Source: Streptosporangiales bacterium | GTDB taxonomy: Bacteria > Actinomycetota > Actinomycetes > Streptosporangiales > WHSR01 | NCBI GenBank assembly: GCA_009379995.1 | Contig: WHSR01000019.1 | Coordinates: 1-61,391 of the forward strand | DNA: 61,391 bases | Reading direction: 5' to 3' | Shown here: positions 53,580 through 61,391 of the stretch, one piece after another | Position numbering within the stretch: position 1 is the stretch's first letter | How the letters are laid out: the number at the start of each line of letters is the position of its first letter | Notes under the pieces: model-generated | What the model was told of the DNA's origin: nothing | The model's input: the letters and a program-made list of their open reading frames with translations, nothing else | The model's database searches: none | Program-made: the position numbers and the translations under genes

Positions 53580-54569
53580 GTGGTGACGTTGCGGATGCCG
53601 CGATCGCGTTGGCTCGGGCCGGCCGCCGCGGCCGGCGTGCTCCTGGTCATGGCGCCCTTCGGGTACACGCTGAAGCTGGGCATCGTCACCACGATCACCG
53701 CGGCGCTGATGCTGGCGCTCGTCGCGCACGGCTGGAACATGCTCGGCGGATTCGGGGGCTACCTCAACTTCGGCATGGCCGTGTTCTTCGGCGTGGGCGT
53801 CTACTCGTCGGCGATCCTCAACGAGCGGCTGGCCTGGGGGATGTGGCAGACGCTGCCGGTGGCCGCGGGCCTCGCCGTGCTCACCGCGCTGCCGGTGGGC
53901 CTGGCGACGCTGCGGTTGCGCGGGCACTACTTCGCGATCTTCACGCTCGTGATCACGTTTCTGGCCCAGTCCGCCGCGCTGAACCTGGCCATCACGAACG
54001 GGGCGAGCGGCGTCTACACCACCGCACCGGCCACCGGGCCGCGGCCGATAGCCGCCCTCTTCTACTACTGCTTTCTCGGCTTCGTCGTGCTCGCGACGGG
54101 GCTCGCGTACGCGGTCCAGCATTCCAACTTCGGGTACGCGCTGCGCGCCATCCGTGAGGACGAGGACGCGGCGGCCGCGCTCGGCGTGCGCACGACGGCG
54201 GTCAAGCTCGCGGCGCTGCTGCTCGGCGCGGCCCTCGCCGGGCTCGCCGGCGGACTCTACGCGTTCCAGACCGGCTACATCGAGCCGACCGGCACCTTCA
54301 GCCTCGGCCTCTCCCTCGACGTGGTGCTCGTCTGCGTGATCGGCGGGCTCGGCACCTGGCAGGGTCCGCTCCTCGGGGCCGGCATCGTCGTCCTGCTCGA
54401 ACAGTGGCTGCGCACCCTGTTCGCCACGGTCCATCCGTTCGGCTGGACCATTCCGATCGAGTCGAACCGGATAGTCCTCGGCCTGCTGCTCGTCCTGTTC
54501 GCGCTGTACGCGAAGCGGGGCGTGGCCGGGATCTTCCGGCCGGCCCGGGGCAGCCAGCTCAATGTCTAG
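53580..54569 (+). CDS. livM: Liv-type permease (LivM class)
   Basis: A 329-residue membrane protein with about ten helices. GFGGYLNFGMAVFFGVGVYSS, LRLRGHYFAIFTLVITF and ALRAIREDEDAAAALGV are typical LivM segments; the last is the ATPase-coupling loop. GTG at 53580 (or GTG at 53583) begins one base after the LivH stop. Its end overlaps the alcohol dehydrogenase start by eight bases. Confidence 0.92.
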   Translation: MVTLRMPRSRWLGPAAAAGVLLVMAPFGYTLKLGIVTTITAALMLALVAHGWNMLGGFGGYLNFGMAVFFGVGVYSSAILNERLAWGMWQTLPVAAGLAVLTALPVGLATLRLRGHYFAIFTLVITFLAQSAALNLAITNGASGVYTTAPATGPRPIAALFYYCFLGFVVLATGLAYAVQHSNFGYALRAIREDEDAAAALGVRTTAVKLAALLLGAALAGLAGGLYAFQTGYIEPTGTFSLGLSLDVVLVCVIGGLGTWQGPLLGAGIVVLLEQWLRTLFATVHPFGWTIPIESNRIVLGLLLVLFALYAKRGVAGIFRPARGSQLNV

Positions 54570-55656
54570 CTCGACGCACAGGATGCCCGCCGCGGTGTTC
54601 CACGGGCGCGGCGACGTGCGGGTCGAGGAGGTCGCCGTACCTCGACCCGGTCCGAACGAAGTCCTGCTGTCCGTTGCCGCCGCCGGGATCTGCGGGACCG
54701 ACGCCGCGGAGTACGCCCACGGGCCGTCCATGTTTCCCGTGGAACGGCGCCATCCCGCCACCGGGCACCTCGGACCGATGGTCATGGGACACGAGTTCGC
54801 CGGCACGGTCGTCGCGGTCGGCGACGAACTCGACCCGGGCCTGGTCGGACGCCTCGTGGCCTCGGCCGGCTCGTTGTGCTGCGGCGCCTGCTGGCAGTGC
54901 GCCCGCGGCCGCGGCAACATGTGCGAGTCGTACGCGGCGGTCGGCCTGCACCGCGACGGCGCCCTCGCGCGCTACGTCACCACGCCGCTGGCCAACTGCG
55001 TGTTCGCCGACGAGCACGGCCTGACCGGCGACGCCGCCGCGCTCGTCCAGCCGATGTCCATCGCCGTGCACGCGGCCCGGCGCTCGCGGATCACCCCGGA
55101 GGAGCGCGCGGTGCTCGTCGGCGCCGGCGGGATCGGTGCGTTCCTGGTGTACGTCCTCGGCCGGTGGGGCGTGGGCGTTGCCGTCCGCGAGCTCGTGGAC
55201 GAGCGGCTCGAACTCGCCCGGCGGCTCGGCGCCGCCCCACTGGAGGAGGAGGGCGGGCCGCCCGCTGTGGTCTTCGAGGTGAGCGGCACCGTGGCGGGCT
55301 ACGAGTCGGCGCTGGCCACCCTGCCGCGCGGCGGTCGGCTCGTACTGGTCGGCATCCAGAAGCGGCCCCATCCCGTGGACCTGGGCCGGCTCACCGTCTC
55401 CGAGCTGGAGTTCGTCGGCACGAACGCCATGGTGTACCAGGATGACCTGCCCGAGGCCGTACGGCTGGTCGCGGCACGCAGGGAGGGCTGGGCCGACGTC
55501 GCACCGACCGCGCTCACCCTCGACGAACTCGTGCCGCACGGCCTGGAGCCGCTGACGCAAGGCCGCGCGCCCGCGGTGAAGATGCTCGTGGACCCGTGGG
55601 CAAACGCGTCGCGGCCGACCGCATTCGCTCGCAGAAAGGAATCCCATGGCACATAG
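54562..55656 (+). CDS. Zinc-dependent alcohol/polyol dehydrogenase
   Basis: A 364-residue medium-chain dehydrogenase. Catalytic zinc ligands are in GICGTDAAEY and MGHEFAG, structural zinc in CCGACWQCARGRGNMC, and the nucleotide site in VLVGAGGIGAFLVYVL. It resembles the threonine/sorbitol/butanediol dehydrogenase branch. Its location at the end of the importer operon suggests that it oxidises the imported compound, giving a ketose-like product for the divergent transketolase; this is inference. The start overlaps livM and the stop overlaps the bicupin gene. Confidence 0.88.
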   Translation: MSSSTHRMPAAVFHGRGDVRVEEVAVPRPGPNEVLLSVAAAGICGTDAAEYAHGPSMFPVERRHPATGHLGPMVMGHEFAGTVVAVGDELDPGLVGRLVASAGSLCCGACWQCARGRGNMCESYAAVGLHRDGALARYVTTPLANCVFADEHGLTGDAAALVQPMSIAVHAARRSRITPEERAVLVGAGGIGAFLVYVLGRWGVGVAVRELVDERLELARRLGAAPLEEEGGPPAVVFEVSGTVAGYESALATLPRGGRLVLVGIQKRPHPVDLGRLTVSELEFVGTNAMVYQDDLPEAVRLVAARREGWADVAPTALTLDELVPHGLEPLTQGRAPAVKMLVDPWANASRPTAFARRKESHGT

Positions 55657-56512
55657 CGTGACCCGCGGCGAGCGGCTGAGCTGGGCCGCGCCGGAGGACG
55701 TGCTCGCCGGCTCGGGACTGCGCGTCGCGCCGCTCGCCGGTGCCGGGAACTCCTCGGTCCACCTGGAGATCCGACTCTGCGAGCTGCCTCCCGGTGCGCA
55801 CCTGCCCAGCCACCTCCATCCCTTCGAGGAGTCCTTCTACGTGCTCTCCGGCGGCGCCAGCGTGGCGACCGCCGACACCGGCTACCGGGTGCGCGAGGGC
55901 GACTACGGCTTCGCGCCCGTCGCGACGCCGCACGCGTGGCGAAACGACACGGACGGCCTCGTCCGCTGGTTGGAAGCACGAGCACCCCAGCCCCGCCCGA
56001 TCGGCGATGCCCACGGCACGTACTTCGCCCCGGACCACGCCTTCCCCGCTACGCTGCCGGAACCGGACGAGACCGACCCGCGCCGGCGCTACGTCGGCCG
56101 CTTCAGCGACGACGACATGGCGCCCTACGGGCCGTTGACCATGCCCGGCTACCACGGACCCAACATCCGCAGCATCTCCATCCGCATGCTTGTCGACCAG
56201 CTCCTCGGCGCGCAGCACCACACCCTGTTCATGGTCGAGTTCGCCCCCCGTGCCGGGCACGGGAATGCCGCCAAGGAGCACTTCCATCCGTTCGAGGAGA
56301 TCTATTACCTGCTGTCCGGCACGGCCCTCGGCACGCTCGACGGCGAGCAGGTACGGGTGAGCGCCGGCGACCTCGTCTGGACCGGGGTGAACTCCTCACA
56401 CGGCTTCATCAACGAGGGCGACGAGCCGGTTCGCTGGCTGGAGGTGCAAAGCCCCATCCCGCCGACCTCGGACGCCTTCTTCTTCGACGACGACTGGCGG
56501 GGAATCGAATAG
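55646..56512 (+). CDS. Bicupin protein
   Basis: A 288-residue protein with two cupin barrels. The first metal site is HLPSHLHPFEESFYVLSG (residues 52-69), the second KEHFHPFEEIYYLLSG near 210, both carrying His-X-His...Glu. Later His (TPHAW, SSHGF) complete each site. Bicupins include isomerases, dioxygenases and ureidoglycine aminohydrolase; which applies cannot be read. ATG at 55646 follows AGAAAGGA and lies inside the end of the dehydrogenase gene. Last gene of the Liv operon. Confidence 0.85.
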   Translation: MAHSVTRGERLSWAAPEDVLAGSGLRVAPLAGAGNSSVHLEIRLCELPPGAHLPSHLHPFEESFYVLSGGASVATADTGYRVREGDYGFAPVATPHAWRNDTDGLVRWLEARAPQPRPIGDAHGTYFAPDHAFPATLPEPDETDPRRRYVGRFSDDDMAPYGPLTMPGYHGPNIRSISIRMLVDQLLGAQHHTLFMVEFAPRAGHGNAAKEHFHPFEEIYYLLSGTALGTLDGEQVRVSAGDLVWTGVNSSHGFINEGDEPVRWLEVQSPIPPTSDAFFFDDDWRGIE

Positions 56513-56595
56513 TTCGCCGCGGGAAGACACCCCGCACAACCGGACCGCGCCTATATCCGTGGCTCCGCCGGGGCGAACCGGGTTAGGTTCCGTCC

Positions 56596-57487
56596 ATGGC
56601 GGAGGTTCACGGGGCGTGCGAGGACCGGTTCGGGGAGGTGCGCGACCTGCTGGCGGCCTCGCTGGACGACGACGTGGGCGCCTCGGCGACGGTGTACGTG
56701 GACGGCGAGCCGGTGGTCGACATCTGGGGCGGGTACGTCGACGTGGCCCGCACCGTCCCATGGGAACGGGACACCATCACCAACGTCTGGTCCACCACCA
56801 AGACGATGACGGCGCTGTGCGCGCTGATCCTCGCCGATCGCGGCGACCTCGACCTGGCCGCGCCGGTCGCCACGTACTGGCCGGAGTTCGCCGCCGCGGG
56901 CAAGGAGGGCGTACAGGTTCGACACCTGCTCTCCCACACCGCGGGCCTGCCCACCTAGGACGAGCCGCTGACGGTCGAGGAGCTCTACGACTGGCCGACC
57001 GTCACGGCGCGGCTGGCCGCGCAGACACCCCGCTGGGAGCCGGGCACCGAGGCCGGCTACCACGCGCTCACCCAGGGTTTCCTCGTCGGCGAGGTCGTCC
57101 GCCGGGTCGCCGGCCGCAGCCTGGGCACGTTCTTCGCCGAGGAGGTGGCCGGGCCGCTGGGCGCCGACTTCCACATCGGGCTGCCCGCTGTTGTCGGAGG
57201 CGGGCTGCGAGCGCGTCTTGGAGGAGCAGTACCAGGGCGTAGACCGCTGCCTGGGTATGCCGATGCGCTACGGCATGGGCTACGGCCGGGGCGGCAACGA
57301 GCTGCCGATCTCACCCAACCCGCGCACCTGCTTTTGGGGCGGGTGGGGCGGCTCGTTGGTGGTGGTCGACCTCGACGCCCGCATGACTGTGTCGTACGTG
57401 ATGAACCAGATGCTCGACGAGGGCACGCGGGGGGACTACCGGGCCATCGGCATCGTGCTGGCCGCCTACGACGGGCTCGCCGCATAG
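56596..57487 (+). pseudogene. Serine hydrolase (beta-lactamase/EstB family), nonsense, deletion and frameshift
   Basis: The ORF starts [15 protein letters not shown] with the catalytic SxxK in [13 protein letters not shown] and [13 protein letters not shown], then hits TAG at 56956-56958 exactly where the family has Trp (TGG). The same frame continues as [29 protein letters not shown] and [13 protein letters not shown]. About 100 residues of the usual middle are then missing, and the C-terminal part ([36 protein letters not shown]) continues in another frame from about 57195. Three independent lesions make this a pseudogene. TAGGTT at 56585-56590 is a remnant leaderless promoter. Confidence 0.85.
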
Positions 57488-57654
57488 CCGGCACCCAGTA
57501 GCCTCCCCAGGGCCTTTCGCCGGGTATGGCCGAGGCGTGCATTCCCTGGCGCCGGGAGAAGGCGGCATCCGCGGCGTACCTCTCCGCCGAGCACCACTGC
57601 GATCTGTGGTCGAGCATCTGACGGCCGACCACCTAAACCGGCTCCAATACGACA

Positions 57655-57670
57655 ATATTGTTTGCAATAT
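57655..57670. promoter_or_regulatory. Candidate TetR operator
   Basis: ATATTGTTTGCAATAT is a perfect inverted repeat (arms ATATTG/CAATAT) that also contains the end of the palindrome CAATATTG at 57653-57660. It lies 20 bp before the TetR start, just upstream of a -10-like TAGTAT (57678-57683), so bound repressor would cover the promoter: autoregulation. Confidence 0.65.
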
Positions 57671-57690
57671 GTTTATGTAGTATCCAAGCC

Positions 57691-58398
57691 ATGTCGTCAA
57701 TCTACGGGTCGGACGACCGGCCGCCGGGGGACCTGACGGCCCGCGCGCGGATCAGGGACGCGGCGTTGGCGCAGTTCGCCGAGCACGGCGTCAAGGGCGC
57801 CACGATCAAGGGGATCGCCGACGCGGCCGGCGTGTCGACCGGGCTGGTCCAGCACCACTTCGGCTCCAAGGAAGCGCTCCGGAAGGCCTGCGACGAGGCA
57901 GTGATCGAGGTGTTCCGGCGACGACTGACGCGGAGCCTCACCGAGGGCGAGATCACGAACCCCGACTTCATGACCGCCCTGTACGAGACGAGCGCGCCTC
58001 TGGTCCGCTACCTCGCCCGCGGCACTGTCGACGGGTCGCCCGCCGCGGCGTACGTGTTCGACCAGCTGGCCTCCGGCGCCGAGGAGTTCCTGACCGGCAC
58101 CTGGCCGGAGCGCTTCCCGCCGGGCTCACAGCAGGCCACGGACGGGGCGTCCGTCATGGCCGCGATGCACGGCGGAACGATCGTGCTGCACGACCACCTC
58201 GCCAGGCGGATGGGGGTCGACCCGCTAGAGCGCGAGCACTCCACCCGGCTCGCCATGGCCATGTTCGAGATCTACACGTCCATGGGCGAGTTCGCCAGGT
58301 CGGAGGTCGGGACCCAGATTCACGACGCGGTGACCAAGTACGGCGAGGGCACGGCCTCCCACGAAGAGGAACGGGACCATGACAACCCCAACGCTTGA
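57691..58398 (+). CDS. TetR-family transcriptional regulator
   Basis: A 235-residue regulator. The N-terminal helix-turn-helix is RIRDAALAQFAEHGVKGATIKGIADAAGVSTGLVQHHFGSKEALRKAC (described here by position: residues 20-65). A ligand-binding helical domain follows. ATG at 57691 sits 7 bases after a -10-like box without a ribosome site, suggesting a leaderless mRNA; an upstream frame extension to 57658 would cross the operator and is unlikely. Its end overlaps the methyltransferase start by 20 bp, so it likely controls that gene. Confidence 0.92.
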   Translation: MSSIYGSDDRPPGDLTARARIRDAALAQFAEHGVKGATIKGIADAAGVSTGLVQHHFGSKEALRKACDEAVIEVFRRRLTRSLTEGEITNPDFMTALYETSAPLVRYLARGTVDGSPAAAYVFDQLASGAEEFLTGTWPERFPPGSQQATDGASVMAAMHGGTIVLHDHLARRMGVDPLEREHSTRLAMAMFEIYTSMGEFARSEVGTQIHDAVTKYGEGTASHEEERDHDNPNA

Positions 58399-59209
58399 CC
58401 ACCTCACCCCGGTGCAGAAGACCCTGCTGATCACGCTGAAGGAACGTGCGCTGGACAGCCGGGCAAGAAACCCCATCCTGGGCGACCCGCTGGCCGACGA
58501 CGTGATGCGCCGCATCGACTACGACTTCGACACCGTGAAGCTCACCGCGGGCGTCCCTCTCGGCATCGCCCTCCGCAGCAAGATGCTGGACCGGGCCGTC
58601 CGCGACTTCCTCGCGGCGCACCCGAACGCGGTGGTCGTCGAGCTGGGCTGCGGGCTGGAGACCCGGATGTTCCGCGTCGACCCGCCAGCCGGCGTGGACT
58701 GGTACGACGTCGACTTCGAGGAGGTCATCGGCCTGCGCCGGCGGGTTCTTCCGGAGCGCGCGGGGGCCCATCCGATCGGCGCGTCGCTGACCGATCCTGA
58801 CTGGCTGGACGGCGTACCGGCCGACCGCCCCACCATCATCGTCGCCGACGGCGTCCTGGGCTTCCTCTCCGAGGATGACAACAGGCAGATCCTCACCCGG
58901 CTGACCGACCACTTCGCCGGTGGCGAGCTGGTTTTCAACGCCTACACCAGGCTCGTCGCCCGGTTGATGGGATCCAACGCCGTCGTCAGGTCGGTCGGCG
59001 TACCGAAGGGTTACCGAGGGTTCGGCTTCGACGACCCCCGAGAGCTGGAGAAGCTGAACCCTCGTCTGACGTTCATCGAGGAGCAGGTGGGCTACCGGGC
59101 GCCAGAGGTCGCCCAGCTGAGCTGGCCGATGCGCGCCATCTCCGGAATCTTCGCCCGGTGGCCGTCCCAGGCTCGGCGCGGTGTCTGGGTGGTCCGCTAC
59201 CGGTTCTGA
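58379..59209 (+). CDS. LCMT-family class I SAM methyltransferase
   Basis: A 276-residue protein of the leucine-carboxyl-methyltransferase/PPM-like family: the conserved RNPILGDPLADDVM near the start, SAM motif VVVELGCGLETRMFR near residue 88, WYDVDFEEVIGLRR and TIIVADGVLGFLSEDD. Bacterial members methylate small molecules in secondary metabolism, including polyketides and tetracenomycin-type compounds; the substrate here is unknown. Start ATG at 58379 lies within the TetR gene end, indicating co-transcription. Confidence 0.88.
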   Translation: MTTPTLDHLTPVQKTLLITLKERALDSRARNPILGDPLADDVMRRIDYDFDTVKLTAGVPLGIALRSKMLDRAVRDFLAAHPNAVVVELGCGLETRMFRVDPPAGVDWYDVDFEEVIGLRRRVLPERAGAHPIGASLTDPDWLDGVPADRPTIIVADGVLGFLSEDDNRQILTRLTDHFAGGELVFNAYTRLVARLMGSNAVVRSVGVPKGYRGFGFDDPRELEKLNPRLTFIEEQVGYRAPEVAQLSWPMRAISGIFARWPSQARRGVWVVRYRF

Positions 59210-59503
59210 GGGTCGGTTAGAGGCTTCTGCGCGAGCCGGCGGCGTGCCCGTTCGCAACACCTCCACCAGCTCGAGGCAGCTCGGCCGAGCGCCGCTGGGT
59301 GCGAGGTACGGCCGCAGATCCATCGGGGCGTCCCGGACCAGACAGGTGCGCGCGAGCGCGGTCGGCCGCAACACCTCGCCGGCCCCCAGCAACCCCATGG
59401 CCCGGAGCAGCGAGCGGCCCGACCGCGTCCTCGACGAACTGTGCCTTCCTGCCTGCCGCGGCTTAACCGATGATGCAGAGAGGACTGGACGAAAGGGACA
59501 GCC
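59210..59503. other. 294-bp gap with no recognisable gene
   Basis: Between the methyltransferase and amidohydrolase genes. Both strands have short open frames but none with a start, ribosome site and family resemblance. A minus-strand reading containing LLRAMGLLGAGEVLRPTAL looks protein-like and could be a leftover fragment, without any family match that I recognise. The last 40 bases hold GGACGAAAGGGACAGCC, the ribosome site of the next gene. Confidence 0.4.
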
Positions 59504-61249
59504 ATGGGCGGTGACCACCCTTCCGACATGCGGGGCGACCCTTCCAGGCAGGACACGCCCGCCGAGAGAGCACTCACACGTCGACGGTTTGTCCTCACGG
59601 GCGCTGCGGCCGGCGCTGCCGTGCCCCTCGCTGGCGGACTGGGCGGCACCGCGGCCGCAGCCGGTCCGCCGTCGACCACCGGCCGGGGCAGGTCCGGCTC
59701 GGACGGCGAGCCGGACCTGATCCTGCTGAACGGCAAGATCCACACAATGGACCCCGACAACACGGTTGTCAGGGTGGTCTCGATCAAGAACGGGCGCTTC
59801 GCCCGAGTGGGGGGCGGGGCTCCCACCCCAGGCTCTGGCACCCGGGTCATCGACCTGAGAGGCCGCACGGTGGTCCCCGGGATCATCGACAGCCACAACC
59901 ACATCGTCTTGCTGGGCAACCGGCCCGGCTTCCACACGCCGCTCGAAAACGCCTTCTCAGTCGCGGACGTCCAGGAGACGTACGCAACCCGGGCCACGGC
60001 CGTGCCGGAGCGCGGGTGGATCACCACAATCGGGGGGTTCCACCAGAACCAACTCTTCCCCCCAGACCAGACCCCTCGCCTCCCGACCCTCGACGAGCTC
60101 GACGAGGCGGTCCCGAAGAACCCGGCGTACATTTCGCAAGGGTTCGCCGGGCCGTCCACCACCAACAGCCTGGGCAAGTCATTCTTCGAGAGCCGCGGCA
60201 TACCGGTCGCCGACGACGGCTCGATCGCCGCCGGCCCGGAGGCGACCGGACGGGCCACACTGACGCTACGGGAGACCCTCCTCACTTTCGAGGAGCGAAA
60301 ACGAGGGGCCGGCGAGGCGATGGCCTTCGGCCTCGGCCTCGGCGTGACGACCCACCTCGACCAGGGGGCCTTCCAAGCCACCGGCACCCCGTCCGACGGT
60401 GCGGCCCACGAGGACAACTTCACGATGCACCTGCCGTTTCTGGCCGTCCACCGGGAGGGGAACCTCAACGCCAGGCTCCAGATCAACTTCCTCCACATGG
60501 ACGCCTCGACCGACGTGCCCACCCTGACGGAGCGGCTGAAGAACGCGTTTCCCTTCTTCGGCGACGACATGCTGGGGACCGGCGGCATCGGGGAGTTCCT
60601 GGCCGAAGGACTCGGCGACACCTGGTCGGAGGCCGCCCGCCGGGTGGCCGAGGCCGGATGGAGAGGAGAGGTCCATTCCCTCACCGGCACCGACTTCCAG
60701 ACCGAGATCGCCGGATTCGAGGCTGTGAACCGCGAGTTCCCGATCGCCGACCTGCGTTGGGTCGTCGCTCACGTACCCTTCATCACCGAAGACTGGCTGG
60801 ACCGGCTGAAGGCGCTCGGCGGCGGTGTCAACCTCACGAGCTGGCGCTATTTCGCCGGTACGGCGCAGAACAACGGCCCGCCGTTCCGGATGATCGTGGA
60901 CAACGGAATCAACGCCGGGATGGGCGGCGACGGCATGCAGATCGCGCCCATGAACCCGTGGATCCAGATCTATTACGCCACCACGGGGCGCAACGCCCGG
61001 GGAGAGGTGATCAACGACGGTCAGCAGATCACCAGGCACGAGGCGCTCAGGCTCTACACCGCCAGCAACGGCTGGTTCCTTCGCAGGGAGGACGACCTCG
61101 GCACCATCGAGCCCGGGAAGCTGGCGGACCTCGTCGTCCTCAACAAGGACTACTTCGCCGTGTTGGACGAGGACCTCCGCAGGAACCTGCGGTCGGTGTT
61201 GACGGTTGTTGGCGGAAGGATCGTCCACGACGCAGGAATGCTGGACTAG
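59504..61249 (+). CDS. Tat-exported amidohydrolase (YtcJ-like)
   Basis: A 581-residue amidohydrolase-superfamily enzyme. Residues 20-55 form a twin-arginine signal (TRRRFVLTGAAAGAAVPLAG). The composite beta-sandwich part follows (DLILLNGKIHTMDPDNTVV), then the metal motif GIIDSHNHIVLLG near residue 130, and the C-terminal EPGKLADLVVLNKD typical of the family. It would hydrolyse amide or similar bonds outside the cytoplasm; the substrate is unknown. ATG at 59504 has GAAAGGGACAG upstream. It is separated from the regulator/methyltransferase pair by 294 bp. Confidence 0.88.
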   Translation: MGGDHPSDMRGDPSRQDTPAERALTRRRFVLTGAAAGAAVPLAGGLGGTAAAAGPPSTTGRGRSGSDGEPDLILLNGKIHTMDPDNTVVRVVSIKNGRFARVGGGAPTPGSGTRVIDLRGRTVVPGIIDSHNHIVLLGNRPGFHTPLENAFSVADVQETYATRATAVPERGWITTIGGFHQNQLFPPDQTPRLPTLDELDEAVPKNPAYISQGFAGPSTTNSLGKSFFESRGIPVADDGSIAAGPEATGRATLTLRETLLTFEERKRGAGEAMAFGLGLGVTTHLDQGAFQATGTPSDGAAHEDNFTMHLPFLAVHREGNLNARLQINFLHMDASTDVPTLTERLKNAFPFFGDDMLGTGGIGEFLAEGLGDTWSEAARRVAEAGWRGEVHSLTGTDFQTEIAGFEAVNREFPIADLRWVVAHVPFITEDWLDRLKALGGGVNLTSWRYFAGTAQNNGPPFRMIVDNGINAGMGGDGMQIAPMNPWIQIYYATTGRNARGEVINDGQQITRHEALRLYTASNGWFLRREDDLGTIEPGKLADLVVLNKDYFAVLDEDLRRNLRSVLTVVGGRIVHDAGMLD

Positions 61250-61305
61250 CGGCAAGGCCGTGTAGTTAAAGATTCGGATGCGGCCGTCAAGCCGGCTGAG
61301 ACAGG

Positions 61306-61366
61306 CAACGGAGTCCCTGCTAGAACTGCGTCGACCAAGATCGCTGTCTGGCGAGGGACTCCGTTG
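61306..61366. repeat. 12-bp inverted repeat near the right edge
   Basis: CAACGGAGTCCC (61306-61317) and GGGACTCCGTTG (61355-61366) are perfect complements around 37 bases. It lies 56 bp after the amidohydrolase stop. It could be a terminator or the end of a mobile element; a TTG at 61364 opens a frame (LGIQSVITR) that runs off the window. No transposase family was recognised. Confidence 0.5.
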
Positions 61367-61391
61367 GGCATCCAGTCTGTCATTACGCGCG

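Overview
This is chromosomal DNA from a high-GC actinomycete. The pointers are the conserved mfd - SurA-like lipoprotein - mazG - eno - FtsB/DivIC - DUF501 block, frequent GTG starts, several genes whose -10 hexamer sits only 6-9 bases from the start codon (leaderless mRNAs), an F420/PPOX-type oxidoreductase, and partners of mycofactocin-dependent alcohol metabolism. Genus cannot be named from sequence reading alone.

Layout. 1-91 is the beginning of an IS630-type transposase running off the edge. 136-14926 is mostly housekeeping and unlinked genes: ROK sugar kinase, FIST sensor protein, a ChlI-like AAA ATPase coupled to a VWA protein, a DUF2269-like membrane protein, a pentapeptide-repeat protein, the transsulfuration pair cystathionine gamma-synthase/lyase and cystathionine beta-synthase, an SGNH hydrolase preceded by an overlooked 22-codon leader ORF, a beta-propeller lipoprotein, a thiolase, DUF4287 and PPOX proteins. 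15030-15797 holds a decayed Bax-inhibitor-1 family gene and an odd tRNA with a UAA anticodon but a short variable loop. 15889-20172 carries a cyclopropane-fatty-acid-synthase-like methyltransferase, type II NADH dehydrogenase, family 5 uracil-DNA glycosylase and a dienelactone hydrolase. 20277-25104 is a five-gene catabolic operon (CoA-transferase, SCP-x/Ltp2-like thiolase fold, DUF35, mycofactocin-coupled SDR, NDMA-dependent alcohol dehydrogenase) behind a near-consensus promoter. 25169-25693 is a broken PAP2 phosphatase gene.

25904-29193 is a compact operon (NifU-like, UGSC-motif protein, thioredoxin, Ppx/GppA). A MarR regulator faces an iron-type ABC transporter (29252-33882). The cell-division/glycolysis/repair block follows (33920-43064). 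44217-45797 is a PQQ-type beta-propeller. 45773-56512 is a divergent catabolic island: GntR regulator, an M24-fold protein lacking a metal ligand and a split transketolase on one strand; a complete Liv-type ABC importer, zinc alcohol dehydrogenase and bicupin on the other. The control region between them contains a four-fold 10-bp repeat, TTAACCA repeats and a LacI-type palindrome. After a broken serine-hydrolase gene come a TetR regulator with its operator, an LCMT-family methyltransferase, and a Tat-exported amidohydrolase.

The most unusual sequence-level signal is a dispersed family of near-perfect inverted repeats (outer core CCGTGATCTTGCAGAA) at 7516, 14942, 25841 and 33891, with a decayed copy at 43185. 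The inner arm sequence differs from copy to copy but stays self-complementary. The copies sit mainly at gene 3' ends, and some supply stop codons or C-terminal codons to neighbours. A different 21-bp hairpin interrupts the Liv operon at 52612.
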